64,000 bases of DNA. Origin: Pelagibacteraceae bacterium AG-390-O04. Its GTDB lineage: Bacteria > Pseudomonadota > Alphaproteobacteria > Pelagibacterales > Pelagibacteraceae. Positions 19,370 to 27,026 of the stretch are shown piece after piece. The position numbers were made by a program, and so were the translations under genes. Location of the stretch: assembly GCA_003278065.1 (NCBI GenBank), contig QCHE01000001.1, positions 62,001 to 126,000 of the forward strand. The letters are read 5' to 3'. The notes under the pieces are model-generated. The model was not told the origin of the DNA. It did no database searches and saw nothing but the letters and a program-made list of their open reading frames with translations. Numbering within the stretch: position 1 is the first letter of the stretch; each line of letters starts with the position of its first letter.

Positions 19370-20056
19370 CTAAATTTGTTCCTTCTTAATTTTTCCTTGA
19401 GATAAGTTAACATTTTTTTCAATTTTTCTAATCCAAATTGCAGCTGGAATTGACAAAGTTAAAAATATTATTCCTACTATAGTATATGGCTCTAAATAAC
19501 GATAGTGGTATCCACCAACTGCTGTCGCAGCATGAAATAATTCAGCAACCCCTATTGTAGATAATAAAGGTGTATCTTTAAAAATTCCTACAAGGTAATT
19601 TCCCATACCAGGTATAGCGATTGGAAATGCTTGTGGTAATACTATTTTTCGATAAGTGTAAAACATTGAAAAATTTAGTGCTCTACATGCTTCCCATTGA
19701 GTTTTTGGTACACCTTCTAATGCTCCTCTATAAACTTCTGATAAATATGTTCCGAAATGAAGTCCAATTGTTATCATTCCACAGACCCAAGCTGATAATG
19801 TTATTCCAAATTGAGGTAATACGAAGTAAACAAAAAATAATTGAATTAATAATGGTGTGGACCTGATAAATTCAACAATCTCTCTATTAGCCATATTTAT
19901 TATCTTAATTGGGGTTCTTTGACCTAACAAAAACAGCAAACCTACAACTGCAGCAATTGCATAGCCAATTCCAGCAGCCAAAATTGTATTTAAAGTTGCC
20001 CACAACATTTGTGGAAGTATTTCAATTGCAAAATCCCATCTCCACTCTGCATTCAT
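19370..20056 (-). CDS. ehuD: ABC transporter permease, Ehu-D-like
   Basis: A 228-residue polar amino acid transporter-type permease with about five membrane helices. The cytoplasmic coupling loop (EAA motif) appears as TQWEACRALNFS, with IPGMGN after it. It lies 1 bp after the second permease and 3 bp before the ATPase gene. It should form a heterodimer with the neighbouring permease. Substrate assignment rests on the operon as a whole. Confidence 0.72.
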   Translation of the reverse strand: MNAEWRWDFAIEILPQMLWATLNTILAAGIGYAIAAVVGLLFLLGQRTPIKIINMANREIVEFIRSTPLLIQLFFVYFVLPQFGITLSAWVCGMITIGLHFGTYLSEVYRGALEGVPKTQWEACRALNFSMFYTYRKIVLPQAFPIAIPGMGNYLVGIFKDTPLLSTIGVAELFHAATAVGGYHYRYLEPYTIVGIIFLTLSIPAAIWIRKIEKNVNLSQGKIKKEQI

Positions 20057-20057
20057 A

Positions 20058-20729
20058 TCAAGCTTTCTCCTTTCCTACTTTTTTTGCAGCTAAAACTTCA
20101 AGCCATCGTAAAAAAGGAACAAGAAAAAATCTTGAGATTATATAATATATTAACAGAGCTGTTCCAAAACATTGGGCTGATAACCAGGTAATAGAATTAA
20201 TTTGTTTAGCTTCAAATGTTAAGTCAACAACTGTAACTAAAGCAACTAGTGCTGTAGCTTTTAAAAGTTCAACAGTTAGGTTCGCAGCTGGAGGCAATAT
20301 AATTGGAAATATTTGTGGAATTATTATTTTTCTCATTCTTTTTGCTGGAGTAAAATTTAATGCAAAAGCACCCTCCCATTGTCCTTTTGGGACTGCCAAA
20401 ACTCCACCTCTAACTATTTCTGCTCCATATGCTCCAAAATTCATACCAATAGCAACAACACCTGCAGTAAAAGCTTCTAATGTTAAACCAAAAAAAGGTA
20501 ATACATAATAAAACCAAAATAATTGAACTAATAAAGATGTCCCTCTAAAAAACTCAATATAAACAGTTGCTGTTCCTTGTATAATAGGATTTTTCGATAA
20601 TCGCATTAGCCCGAAAATTAGAGAAATAATTACATAAAGAATTGTTGAACAAATTAATACTTTAATAGTAGTAACAGTTCCAAGTAGCATAGTAGGACCA
20701 TGTTCTGACAAAAATGCAAAATAACTCAC
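20058..20729 (-). CDS. ehuC: ABC transporter permease, Ehu-C-like
   Basis: A 223-residue inner-membrane permease of the HisM/GlnP class. The EAA loop reads GQWEGAFALNF, and there are about five helices. It lies directly after an intrinsic-terminator-like hairpin that separates it from the binding-protein gene, so its mRNA level is probably lower than that of the binding protein. Confidence 0.72.
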   Translation of the reverse strand: MSYFAFLSEHGPTMLLGTVTTIKVLICSTILYVIISLIFGLMRLSKNPIIQGTATVYIEFFRGTSLLVQLFWFYYVLPFFGLTLEAFTAGVVAIGMNFGAYGAEIVRGGVLAVPKGQWEGAFALNFTPAKRMRKIIIPQIFPIILPPAANLTVELLKATALVALVTVVDLTFEAKQINSITWLSAQCFGTALLIYYIISRFFLVPFLRWLEVLAAKKVGKEKA

Positions 20730-20755
20730 TTAAATATCCTTATTATTAAAAAAAA

Positions 20756-20783
20756 ATCAGGCGACTAAATTTTGTCGCCTGAT
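20756..20783 (-). terminator. Hairpin with U-tract between binding protein and permease
   Basis: A perfect 10-bp stem, ATCAGGCGAC paired with GTCGCCTGAT, has an 8-base loop. On the minus strand it is followed by a run of eight T. It sits after the binding-protein stop and before the permease start. It looks like an attenuating intrinsic terminator that lets the binding protein be made in excess. Confidence 0.75.
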
Positions 20784-20805
20784 ATTAGATATAAAATCAA
20801 TATAT

Positions 20806-21648
20806 TTATTTAGTAGAACAAGCCCACTCAGTAGTCATGTCTGGAGGAGGTAATTGAGCTCTATCATAGCCATACTCACCAGCTCTTTTTAACATTTTCT
20901 CTGGGTTTGCTAAAACTTTTGCTAATGCAGCATTAAAGTTATCTCTAAACTCTGTATCAGTTTTTCTAAAACCAATTCCAACGACGTTTACAGTTTCTTT
21001 TGGCATTAACTTAGGATCTGTTACTTCAAATGCACCATTTGTTTTTTCCTCATGTTCTTTAGCTCCAAAGAATGTTTGAACAGCAACATCGGCTCTACCT
21101 GCTTTCATAGCAGCTAAAATTCCTACTTCACCCTCTACTAATAACATTTGGCTATCTGGCACACCAAATTTTTTAGCAGCTTCTACTGTGTTAAAACCAG
21201 CACCAGTTACAAGCTTTGCACCTGTGCTAATAACGTCAGCATAATTATTGATGTTCTTAGGATTTCCTTTTGGTACTAACATAGCATCTCCAAAAACACC
21301 TATTGGATCAGAAAAGTTTATATTGGCACATCTACTTTTTAAAATATACATACCACCAGTGATCATATCTGATCTATTTGCATTAATTCCAGGAATTAGT
21401 CCAGACCACTCAAATACTTTAGTTTCATGTTCTGTTATTCCCATTTCTTCTAGAACTGTTAAAGCGATCATATTTACAAATCCTAAAGCCTCACCATTAT
21501 CTCCAGCATAAGCCCATGGAACTGCTGTTCCAAAACCAAGTCTTAGTTTGTGACCATCTTTAAGTCTTTCAGTCAACGTTGCAGCGCTTACTGAAGTAAT
21601 TGAAAAAAGAAGTACAACTAAAACAGTTAATGATTTAAATAATCTCAT
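20806..21648 (-). CDS. ehuB: Periplasmic substrate-binding protein, Ehu-B-like
   Basis: A family-3 extracellular solute-binding protein. The track ORF begins at 21,726, but the ATG at 21,648 is better: it is preceded by AGAGGAGAAA, a strong ribosome binding site, and starts directly at a signal peptide (MRLFKSLTVLVVLLFS, cleaved after SVSAA). The product is then 280 residues. The middle has WSGLIPGINANRSDMITGGM and the nearby RC pair, a pattern I associate with ectoine-binding EhuB. The substrate could instead be another zwitterion. It is the first gene of the operon. Confidence 0.72.
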   Translation of the reverse strand: MRLFKSLTVLVVLLFSITSVSAATLTERLKDGHKLRLGFGTAVPWAYAGDNGEALGFVNMIALTVLEEMGITEHETKVFEWSGLIPGINANRSDMITGGMYILKSRCANINFSDPIGVFGDAMLVPKGNPKNINNYADVISTGAKLVTGAGFNTVEAAKKFGVPDSQMLLVEGEVGILAAMKAGRADVAVQTFFGAKEHEEKTNGAFEVTDPKLMPKETVNVVGIGFRKTDTEFRDNFNAALAKVLANPEKMLKRAGEYGYDRAQLPPPDMTTEWACSTK

Positions 21649-21745
21649 AGTGTTTCTCCTCTCTGTTATATTTAATTGAATAATTAAATCAAAATTGAGA
21701 CAAAATGTATAGTTCAAATATTTCAATCTGAAGTTGATATAAAGA

Positions 21746-22534
21746 TTATTTTTCTAAAATTTTATCACCTATATTTATTTTTCCATTTTCTAAAACCGTC
21801 AAATAAATACCCATATCAAAATGATTATAAGTTTTTTTTAAAAATTGAAGCAAGTTTAAACTATTATCATCTGACCCTGGCTTAAGGTTAATGGCAACAC
21901 ATCGTGGAATTTTTTTCTCAACTCTAAAGGAAATGTCATTAATTTTGATAACTTTTCCTACCCAATCTTGTTCTGCCCAAGGCTCTATCCCATCGATACA
22001 TATATTGCCTCTAAATCTAGAACTCTCTATTTTTATACCAATTTTATTTTGAAAATCTTGAATACTCTTATTATTTAATAAAGATATTGAATGTGGCAAT
22101 AAAGTTTTATTTGAAATTGCTGTGTCAAAAAAAGGATTGTCTTCATTTTTCATTAAAAATAACGGCTTTTTCAAAGAACTTTCTAATTCTAATATTTTTT
22201 TTGATAATAGATCTCTTTGTCCATTTTCATTTACATCAATTGTTAAAATTTCTTTATTTTCAACAAATAATGCTAGTTTATTTTCAGCATATGTAAAATT
22301 ATACTTATTTAAAAATGGTGAGTTTTTAAGAGTTAAAATGTTATTCCATTTACCTTTTCTAAACTCAGGATCTTTTTCAAATAATTTAACTTTTTCAAAT
22401 TCTAAATTTTTTGAAAACGCAAAAATCCTATCACCTATAATACCTATATTTTTTCTTATTTCGCAACTCTCAATGTTTTGAAATGACACTGATTTGACTG
22501 GACAGTAATTTATTGAAGAAATAAACGCGGTCAT
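21746..22534 (-). CDS. MOSC-domain protein
   Basis: A 262-residue protein with an N-terminal MOSC beta-barrel region (starting FISSINYCPVKS and containing IGDRIFAF) and a C-terminal MOSC domain with GIEPWAEQDWVGK and the cysteine block RCVAINLKPG. MOSC proteins handle sulfur in molybdenum-cofactor enzymes (YcbX and amidoxime-reductase-like). The partner is unclear, although moeA, mobA and a molybdenum formate dehydrogenase are about 8-12 kb away. Its start codon lies only 15 bp from that of the divergent PhyH gene. Confidence 0.75.
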   Translation of the reverse strand: MTAFISSINYCPVKSVSFQNIESCEIRKNIGIIGDRIFAFSKNLEFEKVKLFEKDPEFRKGKWNNILTLKNSPFLNKYNFTYAENKLALFVENKEILTIDVNENGQRDLLSKKILELESSLKKPLFLMKNEDNPFFDTAISNKTLLPHSISLLNNKSIQDFQNKIGIKIESSRFRGNICIDGIEPWAEQDWVGKVIKINDISFRVEKKIPRCVAINLKPGSDDNSLNLLQFLKKTYNHFDMGIYLTVLENGKINIGDKILEK

Positions 22535-22549
22535 ATAATATTTAATATT

Positions 22550-23377
22550 ATGTCTTATCTTAATTCAAATCAACTCAAACAATATGAAGAAGAGGGCTTT
22601 GTGTCTCCTATTGATATTTTTTCAAAAGATAAGGCTTTAGACATTAGAAATGAAATTGAATATATAGAAAAAAAAATACCTAATGAGTTAGAAAAATCAG
22701 GTAGATATAATGCTCATTTAATTTCACCTTTATTAGATGAAGTTACTCATGATCCAAAAATTTTAGATGCAGTTCAAAGTTTAATTGGTAAAAATATTCT
22801 TGTTTGTGGAACAACTTTATTTATTAAAAACCCGAATGAAAAAGGATTTGTAAGTTATCATCAAGATGCAAAATATATTGGATTAGAACCTCATAACTGG
22901 GTAACTGCTTGGGTTGCTATAACTGACTCTAATGAAATAAATGGTTGTATGAGAATGTGGTCTGGCTCACACAAAGATAATCTTAAAGAACATGATCAAA
23001 AGTTTAATGAGGGCAATTTATTGACCCGAGGTCAAACTGTAAGAAATGTGCCAAAAGAAAAGACAACACCTTTAGTTTTGAAAGCAGGACAAATGTCTCT
23101 TCACCATCCGACTGTTGTTCATGGTTCTGATTTAAACAAAAGTAACGATCGAAGAATAGGTTTTGTAATCCAAAGTTATATTGGAACTAACGTAAAGCAA
23201 ATTTTAGGTAAAAATAGTGTTCAATTAGCAAGAGGTATTGATGAATTTAATTACCATGAAAAAATTGAAAGGCCTAAATCTTTATTAAGTGAGGATGACT
23301 TAAAAATAAAAAAAAAAGAAAATGATAATCTTCAAGATATTTTTTATAAAGGATCTTCAAAAAAAGGTTCCTACTAA
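22550..23377 (+). CDS. Phytanoyl-CoA dioxygenase (PhyH) family protein
   Basis: A 275-residue Fe(II)/2-oxoglutarate dioxygenase. The iron ligands are visible as H104-x-D106 in SYHQDAKYI and the distal histidine near residue 191 in VVHGSDLN, followed by arginines (about 201) for 2-oxoglutarate. The family hydroxylates varied small molecules, and marine bacteria carry many copies. The substrate is unknown. Its TAA stop overlaps the ATG of the truncated 23,377 fragment, so it was probably once coupled to the small gene now found at 26,793. Confidence 0.8.
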   Translation: MSYLNSNQLKQYEEEGFVSPIDIFSKDKALDIRNEIEYIEKKIPNELEKSGRYNAHLISPLLDEVTHDPKILDAVQSLIGKNILVCGTTLFIKNPNEKGFVSYHQDAKYIGLEPHNWVTAWVAITDSNEINGCMRMWSGSHKDNLKEHDQKFNEGNLLTRGQTVRNVPKEKTTPLVLKAGQMSLHHPTVVHGSDLNKSNDRRIGFVIQSYIGTNVKQILGKNSVQLARGIDEFNYHEKIERPKSLLSEDDLKIKKKENDNLQDIFYKGSSKKGSY

Positions 23378-23445
23378 TGAATAAAGAAAACGCAAGTAAA
23401 CTCTGGAAAATTATTCAGGAAGCTGGCGATTATCTGGGGGGTTAG
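23377..23445 (+). pseudogene. Truncated 5' copy of the 26,793 small gene
   Basis: The first 20 codons (MNKENASKLWKIIQEAGDYL) are identical in protein to the start of the intact gene at 26,793, with only three synonymous differences in about 60 bases. Two glycine codons and a TAG follow. The ATG overlaps the PhyH stop, so this is likely the original location of the gene start, cut off by the island insertion. Confidence 0.8.
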
Positions 23446-23448
23446 CGG

Positions 23449-23488
23449 TACACACTAGCTCACACTACCTCACACTACCCTACACTAG
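23449..23488. repeat. Four tandem 10-bp repeats
   Basis: Four consecutive 10-mers: TACACACTAG, CTCACACTAC, CTCACACTAC, CCTACACTAG. The middle two are identical and the outer two vary. Base composition is clearly less AT-rich than the surroundings. The array starts 3 bases after the truncated gene's stop. It could be a regulator-binding or recombination site, or replication-slippage debris. Confidence 0.8.
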
Positions 23489-23492
23489 TTAT

Positions 23493-23546
23493 GCGGACAA
23501 TTTAGAATTCATTAAAAATAAATTGCTTAAAGACTCATCAATTTAA
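23493..23546 (+). pseudogene. Possible C-terminal remnant of a lost gene
   Basis: A short frame encodes ...NLEFIKNKLLKDSSI and stops at 23,544-23,546. It has no start codon of its own. It resembles both the tail of the small gene (VLEYIKFLKENPS) and the basic C-terminal helix of restriction-modification specificity proteins. It is followed within 1 base by the same 30-bp repeat that follows the large gene. Weak evidence. Confidence 0.35.
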
Positions 23547-23547
23547 G

Positions 23548-23577
23548 CAACAAACTAGGCACCAGACTAGGCAAATT
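23548..23577. repeat. 30-bp direct repeat, left copy
   Basis: Identical over 30 bases to 26,737-26,766. Its core ACTAGGCACCAGACTAGGCA holds two ACTAGGCA units with a 12-bp period. Weaker similarity (AGATAAA-N-CAA) continues to the right in both copies. It begins 1 base after the remnant frame's stop. Confidence 0.9.
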
Positions 23578-23627
23578 TGAGATAAATCAAATAGTAAATT
23601 TTAGAGATTATTGATAAATTTATTTTA

Positions 23628-26600
23628 ATGGAAAAAGAAAAATTAATATTAAAATTAGATTTTAAATCAATTAATGGAAAATATATTAAAAAGTATAATA
23701 ACAATTATGAAATATCTATTGAAAACTTAAAAGTAAATTATGGTGATAAGATAAAAGTTTATAGAAATAATGTTTTAGATCTTAATTCTAAAGATGAATA
23801 TTTAGTAGTTTTAGAATGCGTCAACCAATTGCTTAAAATTGGTTACAATCCTGAGGATATAGAGATTGAAAAACAATATAGATTTGGAAGGCAATACAAG
23901 TCTTATTGTGATGTTTTGGTAAAAAAGAATAATAAAACATATTTAATAATTGAGTGTAAAACTTTCGGTAATGAATATATTCGCGCAAAAGAGCTTACAA
24001 TAAAAGACGGAGATCAAAGCTTTAGTTACTTAAGACAAGAACCTGACGTTAAAGTTGTATCACTTTATACCTCAAAATTAAAAGAAGATAAAATTGTTAG
24101 AAATTATGATTTTATAAGAGTTAAAAAGGGGTGGAAAAAATTATCTCACGAAGACTCTTACAAAGATTGGGACAAAAGTTTTGAAAAAAAAGGATTACTT
24201 GAAGACAATGCCAAACCATATTCAACAGATAAAGGAAATTTAACATATAATGATTTAAAAAATTTAAATGAGACTGAAGGTGGATTTATTTTTAATTTAT
24301 TTGCAGAAATTTTAAGAAGAAATGTAATATCTGATAAATCAAATGCTTTTAACAAAATATTTAACTTGTTTATTTGCAAAATTGTAGATGAAGACAAGAA
24401 ATCAGCCAGTAAAGATTCTGATTTAGATTTTCAGTGGAAATCTGATACCGATGATCCTAAATCTTTCCTACTAAGATTGGAAGAGTTATATTCAAAGGGT
24501 TTGAAAGATTATATAGATGTATCTACTTTTAGATTCTCTAATGATTATGATGAAATAAAAATTAAATTAAGTAATAATTTTAACTTTAAAGACGTTTATA
24601 ATGATGAAACTTTTATCGAAAATTTTGATATTGTAAAACAAGTTGTACAATTATTGCAAGAATTTCAAATTAACTACAGCTCAAAACATCAATACGTTGG
24701 TGATTTTTTTGAAAGTTTATTAAACCATGGTGTAAAACAAGAAGCAGGACAATTTTTTACTCCAACTGTTTTAGCAAGATTTATTTGCAAATCATTACCT
24801 ATAGAAAAATTAATTGAAAAAAAAAATGATAACGAAGAAATATATTTTTTTCCTTATGTAATAGATTATTCTTCAGGAGCTGGTCATTTTCTGACAGAAA
24901 TGATGGATGAGATTAATATATATTTTTCAAAATTTGACGCTGAAAAAATCAAAAGTGGACGAAGAGGAAGAGACGAATTCGTTTCACATAAAAATAATTA
25001 TCTTTGGGCAAAAGAATATGTTTATGGTATAGAGAAGGACTATAGGTTAGCAAAAACTACTAAGATAAGTTCTTTTTTAAATGGTGATGGTGACGCAAAT
25101 ATTTTTCCTTGCGATGGTCTCGATAGTTTTTTTAAATCAAAAGTTTATAAAAAAAAATTAAAAATAAATGAAGAAAATCAGGATAATTCAAACTTTGATA
25201 TAATAGTTGCCAACCCTCCATTTTCTGTTCAATCATTTCAGAATTCTCTTCCTCATGCTAAAGAAGATTTTAATCTATTTAAACTTCTATCTGATAAAAG
25301 CAAAGAAATTGAATGTTTGTTTATTGAAAGAACAAAACAATTAATTTCAAAATATGGTGTTGCAGGAATTATAATACCAACTTCAATTTTTATTAACGAT
25401 AGCCCCTTACATAAAGAAACAAGAAGAATTTTATTAGAAAATTTTGATTTACAATCAATTGTGATGCTTAACTCAGAAGCTTTTATGGAATCTACTCAAT
25501 CAACGTGCGTATTGTTTATGTCAAAAAAAGAAATTTCTTTATCGACAGATCCAAAAGATTATATACAAGAATTTTATCCAAATATTAAAAATTCTAAAGA
25601 ATTTCAAAATATTTTACAGAAAATAAATCCTGATAATTTAGATATATTTGCTTTCTACAAAGAATATGAAGATTTCGATAAACTGAATGGACAAGAGAAA
25701 ATCGATAAAATCAAACAAAATGAAAATGATAAAATTCAATGTTTTAATTGGATTAAAGATAAAGATATAATAATTGTTGATACTGACTTAGGAGATCATA
25801 AAAAAACAAAGAGATTATTAGGTTACGAATTTAGAAAAAGACGAGGCCAAGAAGGTATTAAAATTTACAAAAAAAATGGAAAACTTTTTAATGGCCTATT
25901 CAACGAAGAAGATGTTTTGGATAAAAGTAAAATTAATTCTTATATTTTAAATAAATTTGAAAATAATAAAAGTTATAAAAATATAAATCCTGATATTAAA
26001 AATTATTTAAAAATAAAAAAAATATCTGATTTGATAAAATTTGATACTTTAGATTTTGATTATAAATTAATAATAAAAGAACCAATTAATATAATTTCTA
26101 GTTATGAAAAAATAAAAATTAAAAATCTAGATAATAGTAAACTAAATAATTTAGAAATTGAAATCGAGAAAGGAAGTTCAGCTCCTGAAGATGAATATTT
26201 TATTAGTGGAAAGCACCAATTTGTAAGAGCCAAAGACCTTAATAACATTGATGATAACGGCTTTATTAAAACCAAGAATGATGATTGTTTAACTGACATA
26301 GCTTTAAAAAAATATAATTTAAAAAAATTTAAATCAGGCACTATATTGTTTCCTACAAGTGGTCAGGCAATTAATACTAACAATATAGGGATTTTAAAAA
26401 ACGATTCTTATGTTGTTCAACATCTAACTGGAATTTATATTAATAATGAAAAAATAAGAATATTTATTTATGATTTTTTGAAATATTTTAAGACTAGCAA
26501 TTTAAAAGAGGCTGACCAAGGCTACCCTACCATTAAACCTTCTCTAATTTACAATTTAGAGTTACCTATACCAAACAAAGATCAAAAGATTTTGTTTGCT

Positions 26601-26729
26601 GAGATTGAGCAACACTTAAAAAAAAGAGATTCTATTTATAAAAATGAAAATAATATTAGAAAAAGAGATTTGTTGCTTAATAATCTAATAATAGAAACAT
26701 GTAAAATTTCAAAAGAAGATATTAAGTAA
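23628..26729 (+). CDS. Single-chain restriction-modification enzyme (type IIG-like: nuclease-methylase-specificity)
   Basis: The 1,033-residue protein has three regions. Residues about 60-160 look like an HSDR_N/PD-(D/E)xK nuclease, with D95 and E109-C-K111 (IIECKT). Residues about 350-660 are an N6-adenine methyltransferase with QFFTP (375), the SAM motif DYSSGAGHF (413) and catalytic NPPF (529). Residues about 850-1,020 resemble a type I/IIG target-recognition domain, containing FVRAKDL and ending in a helical basic tail. One polypeptide could thus cut, methylate and recognise DNA. No separate HsdR, HsdS or helicase is encoded. A BREX-type methylase is less likely because of the N-terminal nuclease motif and the lack of partners. 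Flanking 30-bp repeats suggest acquisition by transfer. Confidence 0.78.
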   Translation: MEKEKLILKLDFKSINGKYIKKYNNNYEISIENLKVNYGDKIKVYRNNVLDLNSKDEYLVVLECVNQLLKIGYNPEDIEIEKQYRFGRQYKSYCDVLVKKNNKTYLIIECKTFGNEYIRAKELTIKDGDQSFSYLRQEPDVKVVSLYTSKLKEDKIVRNYDFIRVKKGWKKLSHEDSYKDWDKSFEKKGLLEDNAKPYSTDKGNLTYNDLKNLNETEGGFIFNLFAEILRRNVISDKSNAFNKIFNLFICKIVDEDKKSASKDSDLDFQWKSDTDDPKSFLLRLEELYSKGLKDYIDVSTFRFSNDYDEIKIKLSNNFNFKDVYNDETFIENFDIVKQVVQLLQEFQINYSSKHQYVGDFFESLLNHGVKQEAGQFFTPTVLARFICKSLPIEKLIEKKNDNEEIYFFPYVIDYSSGAGHFLTEMMDEINIYFSKFDAEKIKSGRRGRDEFVSHKNNYLWAKEYVYGIEKDYRLAKTTKISSFLNGDGDANIFPCDGLDSFFKSKVYKKKLKINEENQDNSNFDIIVANPPFSVQSFQNSLPHAKEDFNLFKLLSDKSKEIECLFIERTKQLISKYGVAGIIIPTSIFINDSPLHKETRRILLENFDLQSIVMLNSEAFMESTQSTCVLFMSKKEISLSTDPKDYIQEFYPNIKNSKEFQNILQKINPDNLDIFAFYKEYEDFDKLNGQEKIDKIKQNENDKIQCFNWIKDKDIIIVDTDLGDHKKTKRLLGYEFRKRRGQEGIKIYKKNGKLFNGLFNEEDVLDKSKINSYILNKFENNKSYKNINPDIKNYLKIKKISDLIKFDTLDFDYKLIIKEPINIISSYEKIKIKNLDNSKLNNLEIEIEKGSSAPEDEYFISGKHQFVRAKDLNNIDDNGFIKTKNDDCLTDIALKKYNLKKFKSGTILFPTSGQAINTNNIGILKNDSYVVQHLTGIYINNEKIRIFIYDFLKYFKTSNLKEADQGYPTIKPSLIYNLELPIPNKDQKILFAEIEQHLKKRDSIYKNENNIRKRDLLLNNLIIETCKISKEDIK

Positions 26730-26736
26730 AATTAAA

Positions 26737-26766
26737 CAACAAACTAGGCACCAGACTAGGCAAATT
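26737..26766. repeat. 30-bp direct repeat, right copy
   Basis: Perfect copy of 23,548-23,577, starting 7 bases after the stop of the large restriction-modification gene. The two copies are 3,189 bp apart. Recombination between them would delete the enzyme gene cleanly. Confidence 0.9.
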
Positions 26767-26792
26767 ATAGATAAAACAAGGTTTTGAGTAGT

Positions 26793-27020
26793 ATGAACAA
26801 AGAAAACGCAAGTAAACTGTGGAAAATTATTCAGGAAGCTGGTGATTATCTGGTTGGTCAATTACCTGAACATCCAAATCACCCTAAAGGTCGTAATCCT
26901 TATGCGCATGTTGCTCTGTGTATAAGAGATAAATTTAATGCAAGTTACAAAGATATACCTGATGAAAAATATGATGATGTATTAGAATATATTAAATTTT
27001 TAAAGGAAAACCCAAGTTGA
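26793..27020 (+). CDS. Small conserved-looking protein of unknown function
   Basis: A 75-residue soluble protein beginning MNKENASKLWKIIQEAGDYL, with a middle HPNHPKGRNPYAHVA and a helical C-terminus. I do not recognise the family. The track start (TTG at 26,784) adds three residues; the ATG at 26,793 is preferred because the truncated copy at 23,377 begins at the same residue. Synonymous-only differences between the copies suggest the N-terminus is under protein-level selection. It was probably coupled to the PhyH gene before the island entered. It ends 6 bp from the convergent amidinotransferase gene. Confidence 0.65.
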   Translation: MNKENASKLWKIIQEAGDYLVGQLPEHPNHPKGRNPYAHVALCIRDKFNASYKDIPDEKYDDVLEYIKFLKENPS

Positions 27021-27026
27021 TAGAAA

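Larger units (their letters stand above)
23446..26792. mobile_element. Restriction-modification island between direct repeats
   Basis: The segment lies between a truncated and an intact copy of the same gene 5' end. It contains a 10-bp tandem repeat, a short remnant frame, a 30-bp repeat, one large restriction-modification gene and the second 30-bp copy. No integrase or transposase is present. The structure fits insertion into the 5' end of the small gene while the element carries a replacement 5' end. Boundaries are approximate. Confidence 0.6.

Noticed and set aside
23449-23577. CRISPR-like repeats
   Set aside because: The 10-bp units are contiguous with no spacers, the 30-bp repeat has only two copies 3.2 kb apart, and no cas gene is present.
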